Of a DNA stretch of 64,000 bases, positions 1-7,481 are shown one piece after another. The position numbers and the translations under genes were made by a program. Origin of the DNA: Actinoplanes flavus (GTDB taxonomy: Bacteria > Actinomycetota > Actinomycetes > Mycobacteriales > Micromonosporaceae); contig NZ_JAGFNS010000012.1 of assembly GCF_017592555.1 (NCBI RefSeq), positions 62,001-126,000 of the forward strand, given 5' to 3'. The stretch's first letter is position 1. Each line of letters begins with the position of its first letter. The notes below the pieces were generated by a model. That model was not told the DNA's origin. It ran no database searches and was given only the letters and a program-made list of their open reading frames with translations.

Positions 1-576
1 GAGGACGCGCCGCCCGCCCCACGCCATCTCATAGCCCCAGTCCGGGTCGTCGGCGGGGAGCCCGGCGGCCGGGGTGGTCAGCATCGGTCGCAGCGCCTCG
101 GGCATCGGCTCCCAGCCCGGCTCGGCGGGATCCATCCGGCGTACCATCCAGTCCCGGTCGCCGGTCCGGAAGAAGACGTAACGTCCGCTCGTGCGCTCCC
201 CGTGGAAGGTGACGCCGATCTCGTCGTCACGCCACTTGTCGGCCTCGTAGGTGCCCCGATCGAAGATCGTCATCCGGCCGCCGCCGTACTGGCCGGCCGG
301 GATCTCACCGGCGAAGTCCAGGTATTCCAACGGGTGGTCCTCGGTGTGCTTGGCCAGGTTGTTGCGGGCCCGGTCGCGGGGCAGACCGCGCGGCACGGCG
401 AACGACACCAGCACGCCGTCCCGCTCCAGCCGGACGTCCCAGTGCAGGCTGCGGGCGTGGTGCTGCTGGATGACGAACCGGCGCCGGCCGCTCGGCCCGG
501 GCCGGGAAGCGGGCACCGGCTCGGGAGTGCGCCGGGCGTCGCGCTTGCGGCGGTACTCGTCCAGGCGGTCCGTCAT
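1..576 (-). CDS. LigD-type 3'-phosphoesterase / ATP-dependent ligase-like protein, partial
   Basis: Partial gene: it starts with ATG at 576 and runs off the left edge. The translation carries a LigD 3'-phosphoesterase domain (about residues 30-150), recognisable by QQHHARSLHWDVRLE with the metal-binding His and Asp and by FAVPRGLP and YGGGRMTIFDRGTYE. In this family the domain trims 3' ends during non-homologous end joining. A nucleotidyltransferase ligase domain seems to begin near PMLTTPAAG. The sequence there reads YEMAWGGRR where LigD ligases have KxDG, so the lysine that would carry AMP is absent. It may therefore be a phosphoesterase with a dead ligase domain; the rest of that domain lies outside the window. 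No Ku gene is visible here. Confidence 0.85.
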   Translation of the reverse strand, partial: MTDRLDEYRRKRDARRTPEPVPASRPGPSGRRRFVIQQHHARSLHWDVRLERDGVLVSFAVPRGLPRDRARNNLAKHTEDHPLEYLDFAGEIPAGQYGGGRMTIFDRGTYEADKWRDDEIGVTFHGERTSGRYVFFRTGDRDWMVRRMDPAEPGWEPMPEALRPMLTTPAAGLPADDPDWGYEMAWGGRRVL

Positions 577-936
577 ACCCGGATTCTCTGCCCCTACCCG
601 GAGCGGATTACACCGGTGTAACTCGATCGGCGGGCGAGAATGTCGTACCCCGGTGGTTGGCTCTGGTCATGCACACCGCACTGCACCGCCTCCGCAGGCA
701 CCGCCGGGCCGTCGCCCTGGCCCGTGCGGGACGCGCGTTCGCCGTTCTGGCCGCAATGGACGGTCCAGACCGGACGGACAGTGCGGACTGTCCAAGTAGC
801 TCGACTCTGCTTGGCGGGTGGCCGCCGCTGCCGTACAAATCGGACCAGACGCTGACCGAGGGTGTTCCCCGCGCCGGTCGCCGCCGGTAGTGTTCTGGCT
901 CCGACGCGTATCCATCGACAAGAAGGCGCTGGTGCG
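577..936. other. Intergenic region between ligD-like gene and monooxygenase
   Basis: This stretch has no convincing gene. It contains a perfect 14-bp palindrome (608-621) and a 7-bp inverted repeat GGACAGT/ACTGTCC (776-782/787-793) that could fold as a small hairpin. A short plus-strand frame (ATG 669, stop 890) begins with a basic MHTALHRLRRHRR segment after a GGTGG sequence. It has no recognisable domain, so I do not call it. Confidence 0.5.
608..621. promoter_or_regulatory. Perfect 14-bp palindrome, candidate operator
   Basis: TTACACCGGTGTAA is a perfect inverted repeat about 32 bp upstream of the ligD-like start codon. That position suits a repressor operator overlapping its promoter. 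No regulator gene is adjacent. Confidence 0.35.
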
Positions 937-2043
937 ATGACCTTGCGCATCCTCGTGGTGGGCGCCGGCATCGCCGGCCTGGCCGCAGCCCGTGGGCTGC
1001 GAGTCGCCGGCTTCCGTCCGGAGGTGGTGGAGGCCCTGCCCGCCACCGTCGTCCCGGGCGCCGGCATCTACCTTCCGGGCAACGCCTCCCGTGCGTTGCG
1101 CCTGCTCGGGCTCGACGTTCCGTTACGCCCGCTCGGTGATCTCATCTTCCGGCAGGTCTTCCTCGACCAGCGTGGCCGCCAGCTGTTCGAGATGGACGTC
1201 GCGGGCCTCTGGGCCGGGGTCGGCGAGTCCCGCGCGCTCTCCCGCGCCGACCTCCAGCAGGTCCTGCTCACCGGGGTCGGTGGCGAGGTGCGGTTCGAGA
1301 CCGAGGTGCGCGATCTGCAGGTCGTCGACGGCGCCGCCAAGGTCGAGTTCGCCAGCGGCGGCATCTCGGAGTACGACCTGGTCGTCGGCGCCGACGGCCG
1401 GCGGTCGATGATCCGGGACCGGGTGGGCCTGGGCGGCCCGGCCGTGCCGACCGGCCAGATCGTCTACCGCGCCGTGGTCAGCGGCGGCCCACCGCTCACC
1501 GACTGGACGGCGGTGCTCGGCCGGCGGTCGCAGTTCGTGGCCATGCCGATGGGCGGGCGGCGGCTCTACTGCTACGCCGACGAGACCGCGCCGGACACCC
1601 CCAACCCGGAGGACCCCCGGGCTCGCCTGCGTGAGCTCTTCCAGGGGTACGCCGGCCCCGTCCCGGCCATCCTCGACAAGATCGAGAAGGTGCAGGTCGC
1701 CCGGACCGACGAGGTGGTCCTGCCGGCCTGGTCCAAGGGACCGGTCGTGCTGGTCGGCGACGCGGCGCACGCCACCGCGCCGACCCTGGCCCAGGGCGCC
1801 GCGATGTCCTTCGAGGACGGTTGGGTGCTCGGACAGGAGCTGCGGTCGGCCGGGGGCGACATCCCCAAGGCCCTCCGAGCGTACGAGGATCGTCGCCGCC
1901 CGCGCTGTGCCGAGGTGCGCGAGCGGACCCGCGAGCGGGACCGGACCCGGGACGTGCCACCCGCTCTGCGCGACCCGATGTTGCGCCGTCGCGGAGTCCG
2001 CATCTTCACCGATCACTGCCGGGCGCTGGTGGCGCCGGTCTGA
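937..2043 (+). CDS. FAD-dependent monooxygenase (PHBH fold)
   Basis: 368-aa flavoprotein of the p-hydroxybenzoate-hydroxylase-like group, which hydroxylates or epoxidises small molecules with NAD(P)H and O2. Visible motifs are the N-terminal Rossmann fingerprint VVGAGIAGLAAARGL (residues about 7-21) that binds the ADP part of FAD, the DG motif VVGADGRRS, and the C-terminal VVLVGDAAHATAP box that contacts the FAD ribose and pyrophosphate. The ATG at 937 is preferred over the upstream in-frame start at 862 because it puts the GxGxxG motif at the N terminus and follows AGAAGG at 920-925. The substrate cannot be told from sequence, and neighbours give no pathway clue. Confidence 0.85.
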   Translation: MTLRILVVGAGIAGLAAARGLRVAGFRPEVVEALPATVVPGAGIYLPGNASRALRLLGLDVPLRPLGDLIFRQVFLDQRGRQLFEMDVAGLWAGVGESRALSRADLQQVLLTGVGGEVRFETEVRDLQVVDGAAKVEFASGGISEYDLVVGADGRRSMIRDRVGLGGPAVPTGQIVYRAVVSGGPPLTDWTAVLGRRSQFVAMPMGGRRLYCYADETAPDTPNPEDPRARLRELFQGYAGPVPAILDKIEKVQVARTDEVVLPAWSKGPVVLVGDAAHATAPTLAQGAAMSFEDGWVLGQELRSAGGDIPKALRAYEDRRRPRCAEVRERTRERDRTRDVPPALRDPMLRRRGVRIFTDHCRALVAPV

Positions 2044-2177
2044 CCGGGCGGCGCGGCCGCCGTGCCCTTTGGTCACCCCGCTAAGGCCGAAAGTAGGTGG
2101 GGGACTATTCTGCCACCGGAGTACGCCCGATCATCGGGATATCCCGAGAGGGACGAACGAGACAACGGAGGCAATTC

Positions 2178-3932
2178 GTGACGACCGTTGCGCCGTCGCC
2201 GATCGCGACCCGACCATATCCGGTGCGGCGGCAGGTCAAGGGCTCGGCGTTTGCTCGGATCCTGCGCACGACGGACGCGAAGCAGATCGGGATCATGTAC
2301 ATGATCACGGCCTTCGTGTTCTTCCTGGTGGGTGGCCTGATGGCCCTTCTGATGCGAGCCGAACTCGCCCGGCCGGGCATGCAGGTGCTCTCGCCGGAGC
2401 AGTTCAACCAGCTCTTCACCATGCACGGCACGATCATGCTGCTGTTCTTCGCGACGCCGATCGTGTTCGCGTTCGGCAACTACGTCGTGCCCATCCAGAT
2501 CGGCGCGCCGGACGTGTCGTTCCCGCGGCTGAACGCCTTCGCCTACTGGCTGTACCTGTTCGGCGGTCTGATCACCATCGGCGGGTTCCTCACGCCGGGT
2601 GGCGCCGCCGACTTCGGCTGGTTCGCGTACACGCCGCTGAGCAACTCGCTGCACTCGCCGGGTGTCGGCGGCAACATGTGGGTGGTCGGCCTGGCCATCT
2701 CGGGTCTGGGCACCATCCTCGGCTCGGTGAACCTGATCACCACCATCCTGACCCTGCGCGCCCCGGGCATGACCATGTTCCGGATGCCGATCATGACGTG
2801 GAACATGCTGGTCACCGCGCTCCTCGCGGTCATGGTGTTCCCGTTCCTGGCGGCCGCGCTCTTCGCCCTCGCCGCCGACCGCGTGCTCGGCGCCCACGTC
2901 TTCGACGTGGAGACCGGCGGGCCGATGCTCTGGCAGCACCTCTTCTGGTTCTTCGGCCACCCCGAGGTGTACATCATCGCGCTGCCGTTCTTCGGCATCA
3001 TCACCGAAGTCATCCCGGTGTTCAGCCGCAAGCCGGTCTTCGGCTACAAGGGCCTCGTCTCGGCGACCCTGCTGATCGGCGCGCTGTCGATGTCGGTGTG
3101 GGCGCACCACATGTTCGCCACCGGCCAGGTGCTGCTGCCGTTCTTCTCGTTCCTGAGCTTCCTGATCGCGGTCCCGACCGGCATGAAGTTCTTCGTCTGG
3201 ATCGGCACCATGTGGCGCGGCCAGATCAGCTTCGAATCGCCGATGCTCTTCGCGGTCGGCTTCATGGTGACGTTCCTCTTCGGTGGCCTGTCCGGCGTCC
3301 TGCTCGCCTCGCCGCCGATCGACTTCCACGTCTCCGACTCGTACTTCGTGATCGCCCACTTCCACTACGTGCTCTTCGGCACGATCGTGTTCGCCGTCTT
3401 CTCGGGCATCTATTTCTGGTTCCCGAAGATGTTCGGCCGGATGCTGGACGAGAAGCTCGCCCGGATCCACTTCTGGCTCACGATGATCGGCTTCCACGGC
3501 ACGTTCCTGGTGCAGCACTGGCTCGGCACCCAGGGCATGCCCCGGCGGTACGCCGACTACCTGCCGGACGACGGGTTCACCTTCCTGAACACGTTCTCCA
3601 CGATCGGCTCGTTCATCCTCGGCCTGTCGACCCTGCCGTTCATCTACAACGTGTGGAAGTCGTACAAGGTCGGCAAGCTCGTGACGGCCGACGACCCGTG
3701 GGGCCACGGCAACTCGCTCGAGTGGGCCACCAGCACCCCGCCGCCGCTGCGTAACTTCGACCGCATGCCGCGGATCCGCTCCGAGCGGCCCGCCTTCGAC
3801 CTGAAGTTCCCGGAGCTGGCCGCCGGTCACTCCCTCGCCGGCCCGCCGGAGGGTGGCGCCCGGCCGCTCACCGCCGAGTCCGACGGTGGCGCGACCTACC
3901 AGGAAGACGTGAGCAGCAGCCGCGATCACTGA
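2178..3932 (+). CDS. ctaD: Cytochrome c oxidase subunit I (aa3 type)
   Basis: 584-aa catalytic subunit of the haem-copper terminal oxidase, reducing O2 to water and pumping protons across the plasma membrane. Family signatures are clear: the helix with FFWFFGHPEVYIIALPFFG that contributes the CuB histidine and cross-linked Tyr, the WAHHMFATG pair of CuB histidines, and the FVIAHFHYVL haem-ligand segment. About twelve membrane helices fit the sequence. I chose GTG 2178 because it follows AACGGAGGC at 2163-2171 and gives the usual short cytoplasmic N terminus. It stands alone here; subunits II and III are outside the window. A strong hairpin terminator follows. Confidence 0.97.
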   Translation: MTTVAPSPIATRPYPVRRQVKGSAFARILRTTDAKQIGIMYMITAFVFFLVGGLMALLMRAELARPGMQVLSPEQFNQLFTMHGTIMLLFFATPIVFAFGNYVVPIQIGAPDVSFPRLNAFAYWLYLFGGLITIGGFLTPGGAADFGWFAYTPLSNSLHSPGVGGNMWVVGLAISGLGTILGSVNLITTILTLRAPGMTMFRMPIMTWNMLVTALLAVMVFPFLAAALFALAADRVLGAHVFDVETGGPMLWQHLFWFFGHPEVYIIALPFFGIITEVIPVFSRKPVFGYKGLVSATLLIGALSMSVWAHHMFATGQVLLPFFSFLSFLIAVPTGMKFFVWIGTMWRGQISFESPMLFAVGFMVTFLFGGLSGVLLASPPIDFHVSDSYFVIAHFHYVLFGTIVFAVFSGIYFWFPKMFGRMLDEKLARIHFWLTMIGFHGTFLVQHWLGTQGMPRRYADYLPDDGFTFLNTFSTIGSFILGLSTLPFIYNVWKSYKVGKLVTADDPWGHGNSLEWATSTPPPLRNFDRMPRIRSERPAFDLKFPELAAGHSLAGPPEGGARPLTAESDGGATYQEDVSSSRDH

Positions 3933-3948
3933 TCGCCCGGCGTTCCCC

Positions 3949-3982
3949 GAACGGCCCGCACTCCCCGGAGTGCGGGCCGTTC
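3949..3982 (+). terminator. Hairpin terminator after ctaD
   Basis: Perfect 16-bp arms (GAACGGCCCGCACTCC, 3949-3964, and its complement 3967-3982) form a very stable GC-rich stem 16 bp after the ctaD stop. There is no T-run, as is common in actinobacteria. Confidence 0.8.
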
Positions 3983-4086
3983 GGCGTTTCTGCGGCGCTC
4001 GTCACAGCGCCCGCTGGGGCGCCGGCAACCCGTTGGATTTGTGTCGTACCCCCACGGCAGGATGGGCGGGGAGGTCAGGATCCGAC

Positions 4087-5610
4087 ATGTTGCTCACGCC
4101 TTACCGCGAAACACTCGCGCTGCCGAAGATCACGTCTCTGTTGATCGTCGCCACGCTGGCCCGCGTGCCGATCGCGGCCGGCACGGTCGTGCTCACCCTG
4201 CACGTCGTCCAGGGCCTCGGCATGAAATATGTGGCGGCCGGCCTGGTCGGTGCGGCGTCGACGATCGGCGGCTCGATCGGCGCGCCGGTGATCGGGCGGC
4301 TCATCGACCGCTGGGGCCTGCGGCCGCTCCTGCTCCTGACGACGGTCGCCGAGGTGGTCTTCTGGATCGTCGCGCCGACCCTGCCCTATGCGGCGCTGCT
4401 GCCGGTCGCCGCGGTCGGCGGATTCCTGGCCCTTCCCGCCTTCTCGGTGGCCCGGCAGGCGATCGCGGCGCTCAGCCCCGAGTCGCACCGCCTGCCCGCG
4501 TTCGCGCTCGACTCGATGACCACCGAACTGTCCTTCATGGCCGGTCCCGCGCTCGGCGTGCTGATCGTGACGACCGCCGGCTCGCATGCCGCGATGATCG
4601 CCCTGGCCGTCGGCATCCTGCTGGCCGGCGCCGGCCTGTGGCTGCTGAACCCACCGGTCCGGGCCGCCCACGAGGCCCCGGTGTCGAGCGGCGAGCGGCC
4701 ACCACGGCGCAGCTGGCTCAAGCCCCGGTTCGTCGCCGTCCTGGCCGTCACGATGGCGGCCACCCTGGTGCTCTCCGGCACCGACGTGGCGGTGGTCGCC
4801 ACGCTCCGGGCCTCCGGCGAGGTGGAGTGGGCGGGCCTGGTGCTCTCCCTGTGGGCCTTCTTCTCCCTGGTGGGCGGCTTCCTCTACGGCACCGTCCGGC
4901 GCGGCCTGCCCACCCTGGTGATCTTCGCCCCGATGGCCGTGCTGACCATCCCGGTCGGCCTCGGCGGCGACCACTGGTGGCTGCTGGCCCTCCTCCTGAT
5001 CCCGGCGGGCGCCCTCTGCGCCCCGACCATCACGGCGAGCTCCGACGCCATCAGCCGGATGATCCCGGCCGCGGCACGCGGCGAGGCCATGGGCATGCAC
5101 AACTCGGCCCTGACCGTCGGCGTCGCCCTCGGCGCCCCACTGGCCGGCCTGGCCATCGACCACCGCGGCCCGGCCTGGGGCTTCGCCGCCGTCGGCGCGG
5201 TCGGCGTCCTGGTCGCCCTCCTGGTCCTACCCGCCGAATTCCGCCGCCGCCCCTCCACCGACCCGATGTCGTCCGAGGCCCACCCGCCTTCCACCGACCC
5301 GATGTCGTCCGAGGCTCACTCGCCTTCCACCGACCCGGTGTGGTCCGAGGCCCACCCCTCTTCCACCGACCTGGTGTCGTTCGAGGCTTCCGGGGATCGC
5401 TCGCCTTGCGGGGACTTGGTGTCGTTCGAGGCTCCCGCGGATCGCCCGCCTTCCGCCGACCCGGTGTCGTCTGGGGTTTCCGGGGATCGCCCACCTGCCG
5501 CCGACCCGACGGGCTCGATGGCCCCCGCGGACCCCGCTTCCTCCTCCGGCTCCGCGCCAGTCTCCGGGTCCGTGCCTGTCCCCGGTGGCCTGTCAGCCGG
5601 GTCCGCGTAG
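4087..5610 (+). CDS. MFS transporter with repetitive C-terminal tail
   Basis: 507-aa major facilitator superfamily transporter. Residues about 1-385 hold two six-helix halves (MLLTPYRETLALPKITSLLIVATLARVPIAAG at the start, with a GRLIDRWGLRP loop-2/3 signature) separated by a charged central loop. This fits a proton-coupled drug or metabolite exporter; the substrate is unknown. ATG 4087 follows GGGGAGGTCAGG. The odd part is the tail after residue 389: three 12-aa repeats of the type STDPMSSEAHPP, then three 15-aa repeats such as STDLVSFEASGDRSP, then a Ser/Ala/Pro-rich end. It directly abuts the palindrome tract, so the tail may come from repeat expansion into or near the 3' end. Confidence 0.85.
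   Translation: MLLTPYRETLALPKITSLLIVATLARVPIAAGTVVLTLHVVQGLGMKYVAAGLVGAASTIGGSIGAPVIGRLIDRWGLRPLLLLTTVAEVVFWIVAPTLPYAALLPVAAVGGFLALPAFSVARQAIAALSPESHRLPAFALDSMTTELSFMAGPALGVLIVTTAGSHAAMIALAVGILLAGAGLWLLNPPVRAAHEAPVSSGERPPRRSWLKPRFVAVLAVTMAATLVLSGTDVAVVATLRASGEVEWAGLVLSLWAFFSLVGGFLYGTVRRGLPTLVIFAPMAVLTIPVGLGGDHWWLLALLLIPAGALCAPTITASSDAISRMIPAAARGEAMGMHNSALTVGVALGAPLAGLAIDHRGPAWGFAAVGAVGVLVALLVLPAEFRRRPSTDPMSSEAHPPSTDPMSSEAHSPSTDPVWSEAHPSSTDLVSFEASGDRSPCGDLVSFEAPADRPPSADPVSSGVSGDRPPAADPTGSMAPADPASSSGSAPVSGSVPVPGGLSAGSA
5254..5496 (+). repeat. Coding tandem repeats in MFS tail (3 x 36 nt, 3 x 45 nt)
   Basis: Three in-frame 36-nt units (5254-5361) are followed by three 45-nt units (5362-5496) sharing the core xDxVSSEA. 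The longer unit looks like the short one with a GDR-P insertion. Divergence between copies shows this is an aged expansion. Confidence 0.85.
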
Positions 5611-5765
5611 CGAGTCGGAGTGGCCGTATTCAGGGCCACGTTTGTCTCCGATGGCCTGCCAGCCGGTTCTAGCCTCATCGTCGGGCCCCGGGCTGGAGGA
5701 CCAGGGACCTTTGCGGTTCGGCTGAATGCTGCCCGCCTCCTGTACCCACCCGATCCCGCGTTTTC

Positions 5766-5801
5766 GGACGCTTTGCCACCGAAGACGGTGGTAAAGCGTC
5801 C
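5766..5801. repeat. Palindromic element P1 (single copy)
   Basis: A 15-bp stem (GGACGCTTTGCCACC, 5766-5780, against 5787-5801) with one G-U pair encloses a 6-nt loop. Its inner TTTGCCACC/GGTGG part and the following CAAGATC match elements P2-P7 downstream, so it is a diverged member of the same family. It may also end the MFS transcript. Confidence 0.7.
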
Positions 5802-5889
5802 AAGATCGTCGTCTTGACGGGTGCGGTGGCGCCGCCGCCTCCTGACCGCGAAACCGGTGGATGGGTCTGTCCAGAAAACGTACGGGCCC

Positions 5890-6095
5890 GTGTGGACATC
5901 TTTCGCGGTCCGAGGCGGCCTGCGTCCTGCGTTCCAGACAACGCGATCTTGAGCGTTTTGCCCCCGAGGGCGGTGGTGCATCGTTCAAGATCGCGCTCGC
6001 TTGGATTCCCTTCTGGCTCGCGCTTGAGTGGCTCGAGAAGGACTGCGCGATCTTGGGGGCTTTGCCACCGCGGGCGGTGGTGATTCGTCCAAGAT
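5890..6095. repeat. Repeat unit 1: palindrome pair P2/P3
   Basis: Unit 1 starts with GTGTGGACATCTTTCGCGGTC-like sequence at 5890. It then has palindrome P2 (5942-5995; 11-bp outer arms CGCGATCTTGA/TCAAGATCGCG), a 54-bp linker, and palindrome P3 (6050-6095; ATCTTGG/CCAAGAT outside, CCACC/GGTGG inside). Centre-to-centre distance is about 104 bp, repeated in units 2 and 3. Confidence 0.75.
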
Positions 6096-6128
6096 TTGCG
6101 TCTGGCGTCTGGCATCTGGCGTTTGGCC

Positions 6129-6235
6129 GGTGCGGTGCGGTGCGGTGCGGTGCGGTGCGGTGCGGTGCGGTGCGGTGCGGTGCGGTGCGGTGCGGTGCGG
6201 TGCGGTGCGGTGCGGTGCGGTGCGGTGCGGTGCGG
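6129..6235. repeat. (GGTGC)21 pentanucleotide tandem array
   Basis: Twenty-one perfect GGTGC units plus GG, with no interruption. The array lies between repeat units 1 and 2. Perfect copies of this length usually indicate recent slippage, so copy number probably varies between strains. It creates artificial open frames encoding Arg-Thr-Ala-Pro-His repeats on the minus strand. Confidence 0.97.
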
Positions 6236-6253
6236 TTCGGGCTGCCGCCAGCA

Positions 6254-6462
6254 GTGTGGAGATCTTTCGCGGTCGGGGGAGCGGTGCGCGTCATGCGTTC
6301 CGCGCTGCGCGATCTTGGGCGTTTTGCCACCGAGAGCGGTGGTGGATCGTTCAAGATCGCGCTCACTCGGATCCCTTATGGCTCGCGCCTGAGTGGTTCG
6401 AGAAGGGCTGCGCGATCTTGGGTGCGTTGCCACCGGGGGCGGTGGTGAATCGTCCAAGATCG
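6254..6462. repeat. Repeat unit 2: palindrome pair P4/P5
   Basis: Second copy of the unit: leader-like GTGTGGAGATCTTTCGCGG at 6254, P4 (6309-6360; GCGATCTTG/CAAGATCGC outside, CCACCG/CGGTGG inside), linker with GGCTCGCGCCTGAGTGG, and P5 (6413-6462; CGATCTTGG/CCAAGATCG). The pair spacing is about 103 bp. Confidence 0.75.
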
Positions 6463-6507
6463 GCGCCTTGGCGGGTGCAGGTGGTGCGATCCGGGCTGCC
6501 GCCAGCG

Positions 6508-6749
6508 GTGTGAAGACCTTTTGCGGTCAGGGGGCGCCGCGCGTTTCGCGTGCCGCGTGGTCAGGGGGCGGCGTGCGTCCTGCGTACCGGGCTGCGCGAT
6601 CTTGGACGTTTTGCCGCCGAGGGCGGTGGTGAATCGTTCAAGATCAACGCTTGATTGGGTCACCTTCTGGCTCGTGCTTGAGTGGCTTGAGAAGGGCTGC
6701 GCGATCTTGGGTGTGTTGCCACCGGGGGCGGTGGTGAATCGTCCAAGAT
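6508..6749. repeat. Repeat unit 3: palindrome pair P6/P7
   Basis: Third copy: leader-like GTGTGAAGACCTTTTGCGG at 6508, about 34 bp of extra sequence, P6 (6598-6645; GATCTTG/CAAGATC), linker with GGCTCGTGCTTGAGTGG, and P7 (6704-6749; ATCTTGG/CCAAGAT). The pair spacing is about 105 bp, as in units 1 and 2. Confidence 0.75.
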
Positions 6750-6759
6750 TGGCGTTCGG

Positions 6760-6836
6760 CGCCTGACGCCTGACGCCTGCCGCCTGACGCCTGACGCCTG
6801 GCGCTTGACGCCTGGCGCTTGACGCCTGGCGCTTGG
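6760..6836. repeat. Tandem heptamers (CGCCTGA-like, 11 copies)
   Basis: Eleven consecutive 7-mers of the form CGC(C/T)TG(A/G/C) directly follow P7. Toward 6882 they give way to about four GGGTGC-type hexamers. The second half alternates CGCCTGG and CGCTTGA, suggesting a 14-nt higher-order unit. Confidence 0.85.
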
Positions 6837-6980
6837 CGGGTGCGGGTGGCGCCTGGCAGGTGCGGGTGCGGGTGCGGGTGCGGTGGCGCGTGGCGGGTGC
6901 CGGTGCGGGGGTGGTGGTGGGGTGGGCGTTGTTGGGGTGGGCAACGGGGCTGTCAGGGTGGGGGGTGGTGGAGGGGCGCG

Positions 6981-7481
6981 TCAGGGGTGGGTGAATTCCT
7001 GGTGCATGACGTGCAGGCCGACCGGGCCGTGGGCCGGGTGCCGGAAGGACCGGGGGACGGTGCCGATGATCTGGAAGCCCTCCCGCTGGTACAGGGCGAC
7101 GGCGGCCGTGTTGGTCTCGACGACGGCGTTGAACTGCATGCTCGCGAACCCCTGCCGGCGAGCCCAGTCGAGGGCGTACCGGCACAGTGCCGTCCCGGCT
7201 CCACGTCCGCGGGCGGCGGCCGCGACCATGAAGCTGGCGGTGGCCACGTGTGATCCCGGGCCGGGGCGGTTGGCGCCCATCTTGGCGGTGCCCACGACTC
7301 GGCCGTCGAGCAGGGCCACGACGGTCAGGCCCGGCGGTCGTTCCACCCACATGTCGCGGGACACCGTCTCGGTCATGGCCGGGTCGTAGGGGAACGTCTC
7401 CTCGGCCCGGATCACGTCCTGGATGATCGCCCACACGGCGGGCCAGTCGGCGCCGGTGAACGGCCGGATCTCAGGCGTCAA
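6981..7481 (-). CDS. GNAT family N-acetyltransferase
   Basis: 166-aa acyl-CoA-dependent N-acetyltransferase. The acetyl-CoA binding motif A is visible as AAAARGRGAGTALCRYALDW (about residues 92-111), followed by motif B around NTAAVALYQREGFQIIGT, where the Asn and Tyr are typical. The best start is the TTG at 7481 within the last codons of pncA, an 11-nt overlap that suggests translational coupling. It is the third gene of the pncB-pncA operon. A role in NAD salvage is not implied by the family; the amine substrate is unknown. Confidence 0.85.
   Translation of the reverse strand: MTPEIRPFTGADWPAVWAIIQDVIRAEETFPYDPAMTETVSRDMWVERPPGLTVVALLDGRVVGTAKMGANRPGPGSHVATASFMVAAAARGRGAGTALCRYALDWARRQGFASMQFNAVVETNTAAVALYQREGFQIIGTVPRSFRHPAHGPVGLHVMHQEFTHP

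Larger units (their letters stand above)
5611..6980. other. 1.37-kb gene-free repeat tract
   Basis: No believable gene is present. Long frames here on both strands are by-products of the pentanucleotide array, which is open in every frame. The tract instead contains seven palindromic elements (three fixed-spacing pairs and one single), a (GGTGC)21 array, eleven tandem heptamers of CGCCTGA type, and GGGTGC hexamers. It lies between the MFS gene and the convergent end of the pncB-pncA-GNAT operon. Confidence 0.8.

Noticed and set aside
669..890. 73-codon plus-strand frame MHTALHRLRRHRR...
   Set aside because: No family match that I recognise and a weak ribosome site; it could be chance in GC-rich DNA.
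2073..3929. 618-aa minus-strand frame opposite ctaD
   Set aside because: It is the antisense shadow of a highly conserved oxidase gene; the composition (Glu/Arg/His-rich) is typical of GC-rich antisense frames.
5593..6513. Long open frames on both strands encoding RTAPH or RCGAV repeats
   Set aside because: They are produced by the pentanucleotide array, which has no stop in any frame; no domain or ribosome site supports them.
5942..6749. Possible CRISPR array
   Set aside because: The repeats are imperfect palindromes of 46-54 bp, spacers are themselves repeated, and no cas genes are present.
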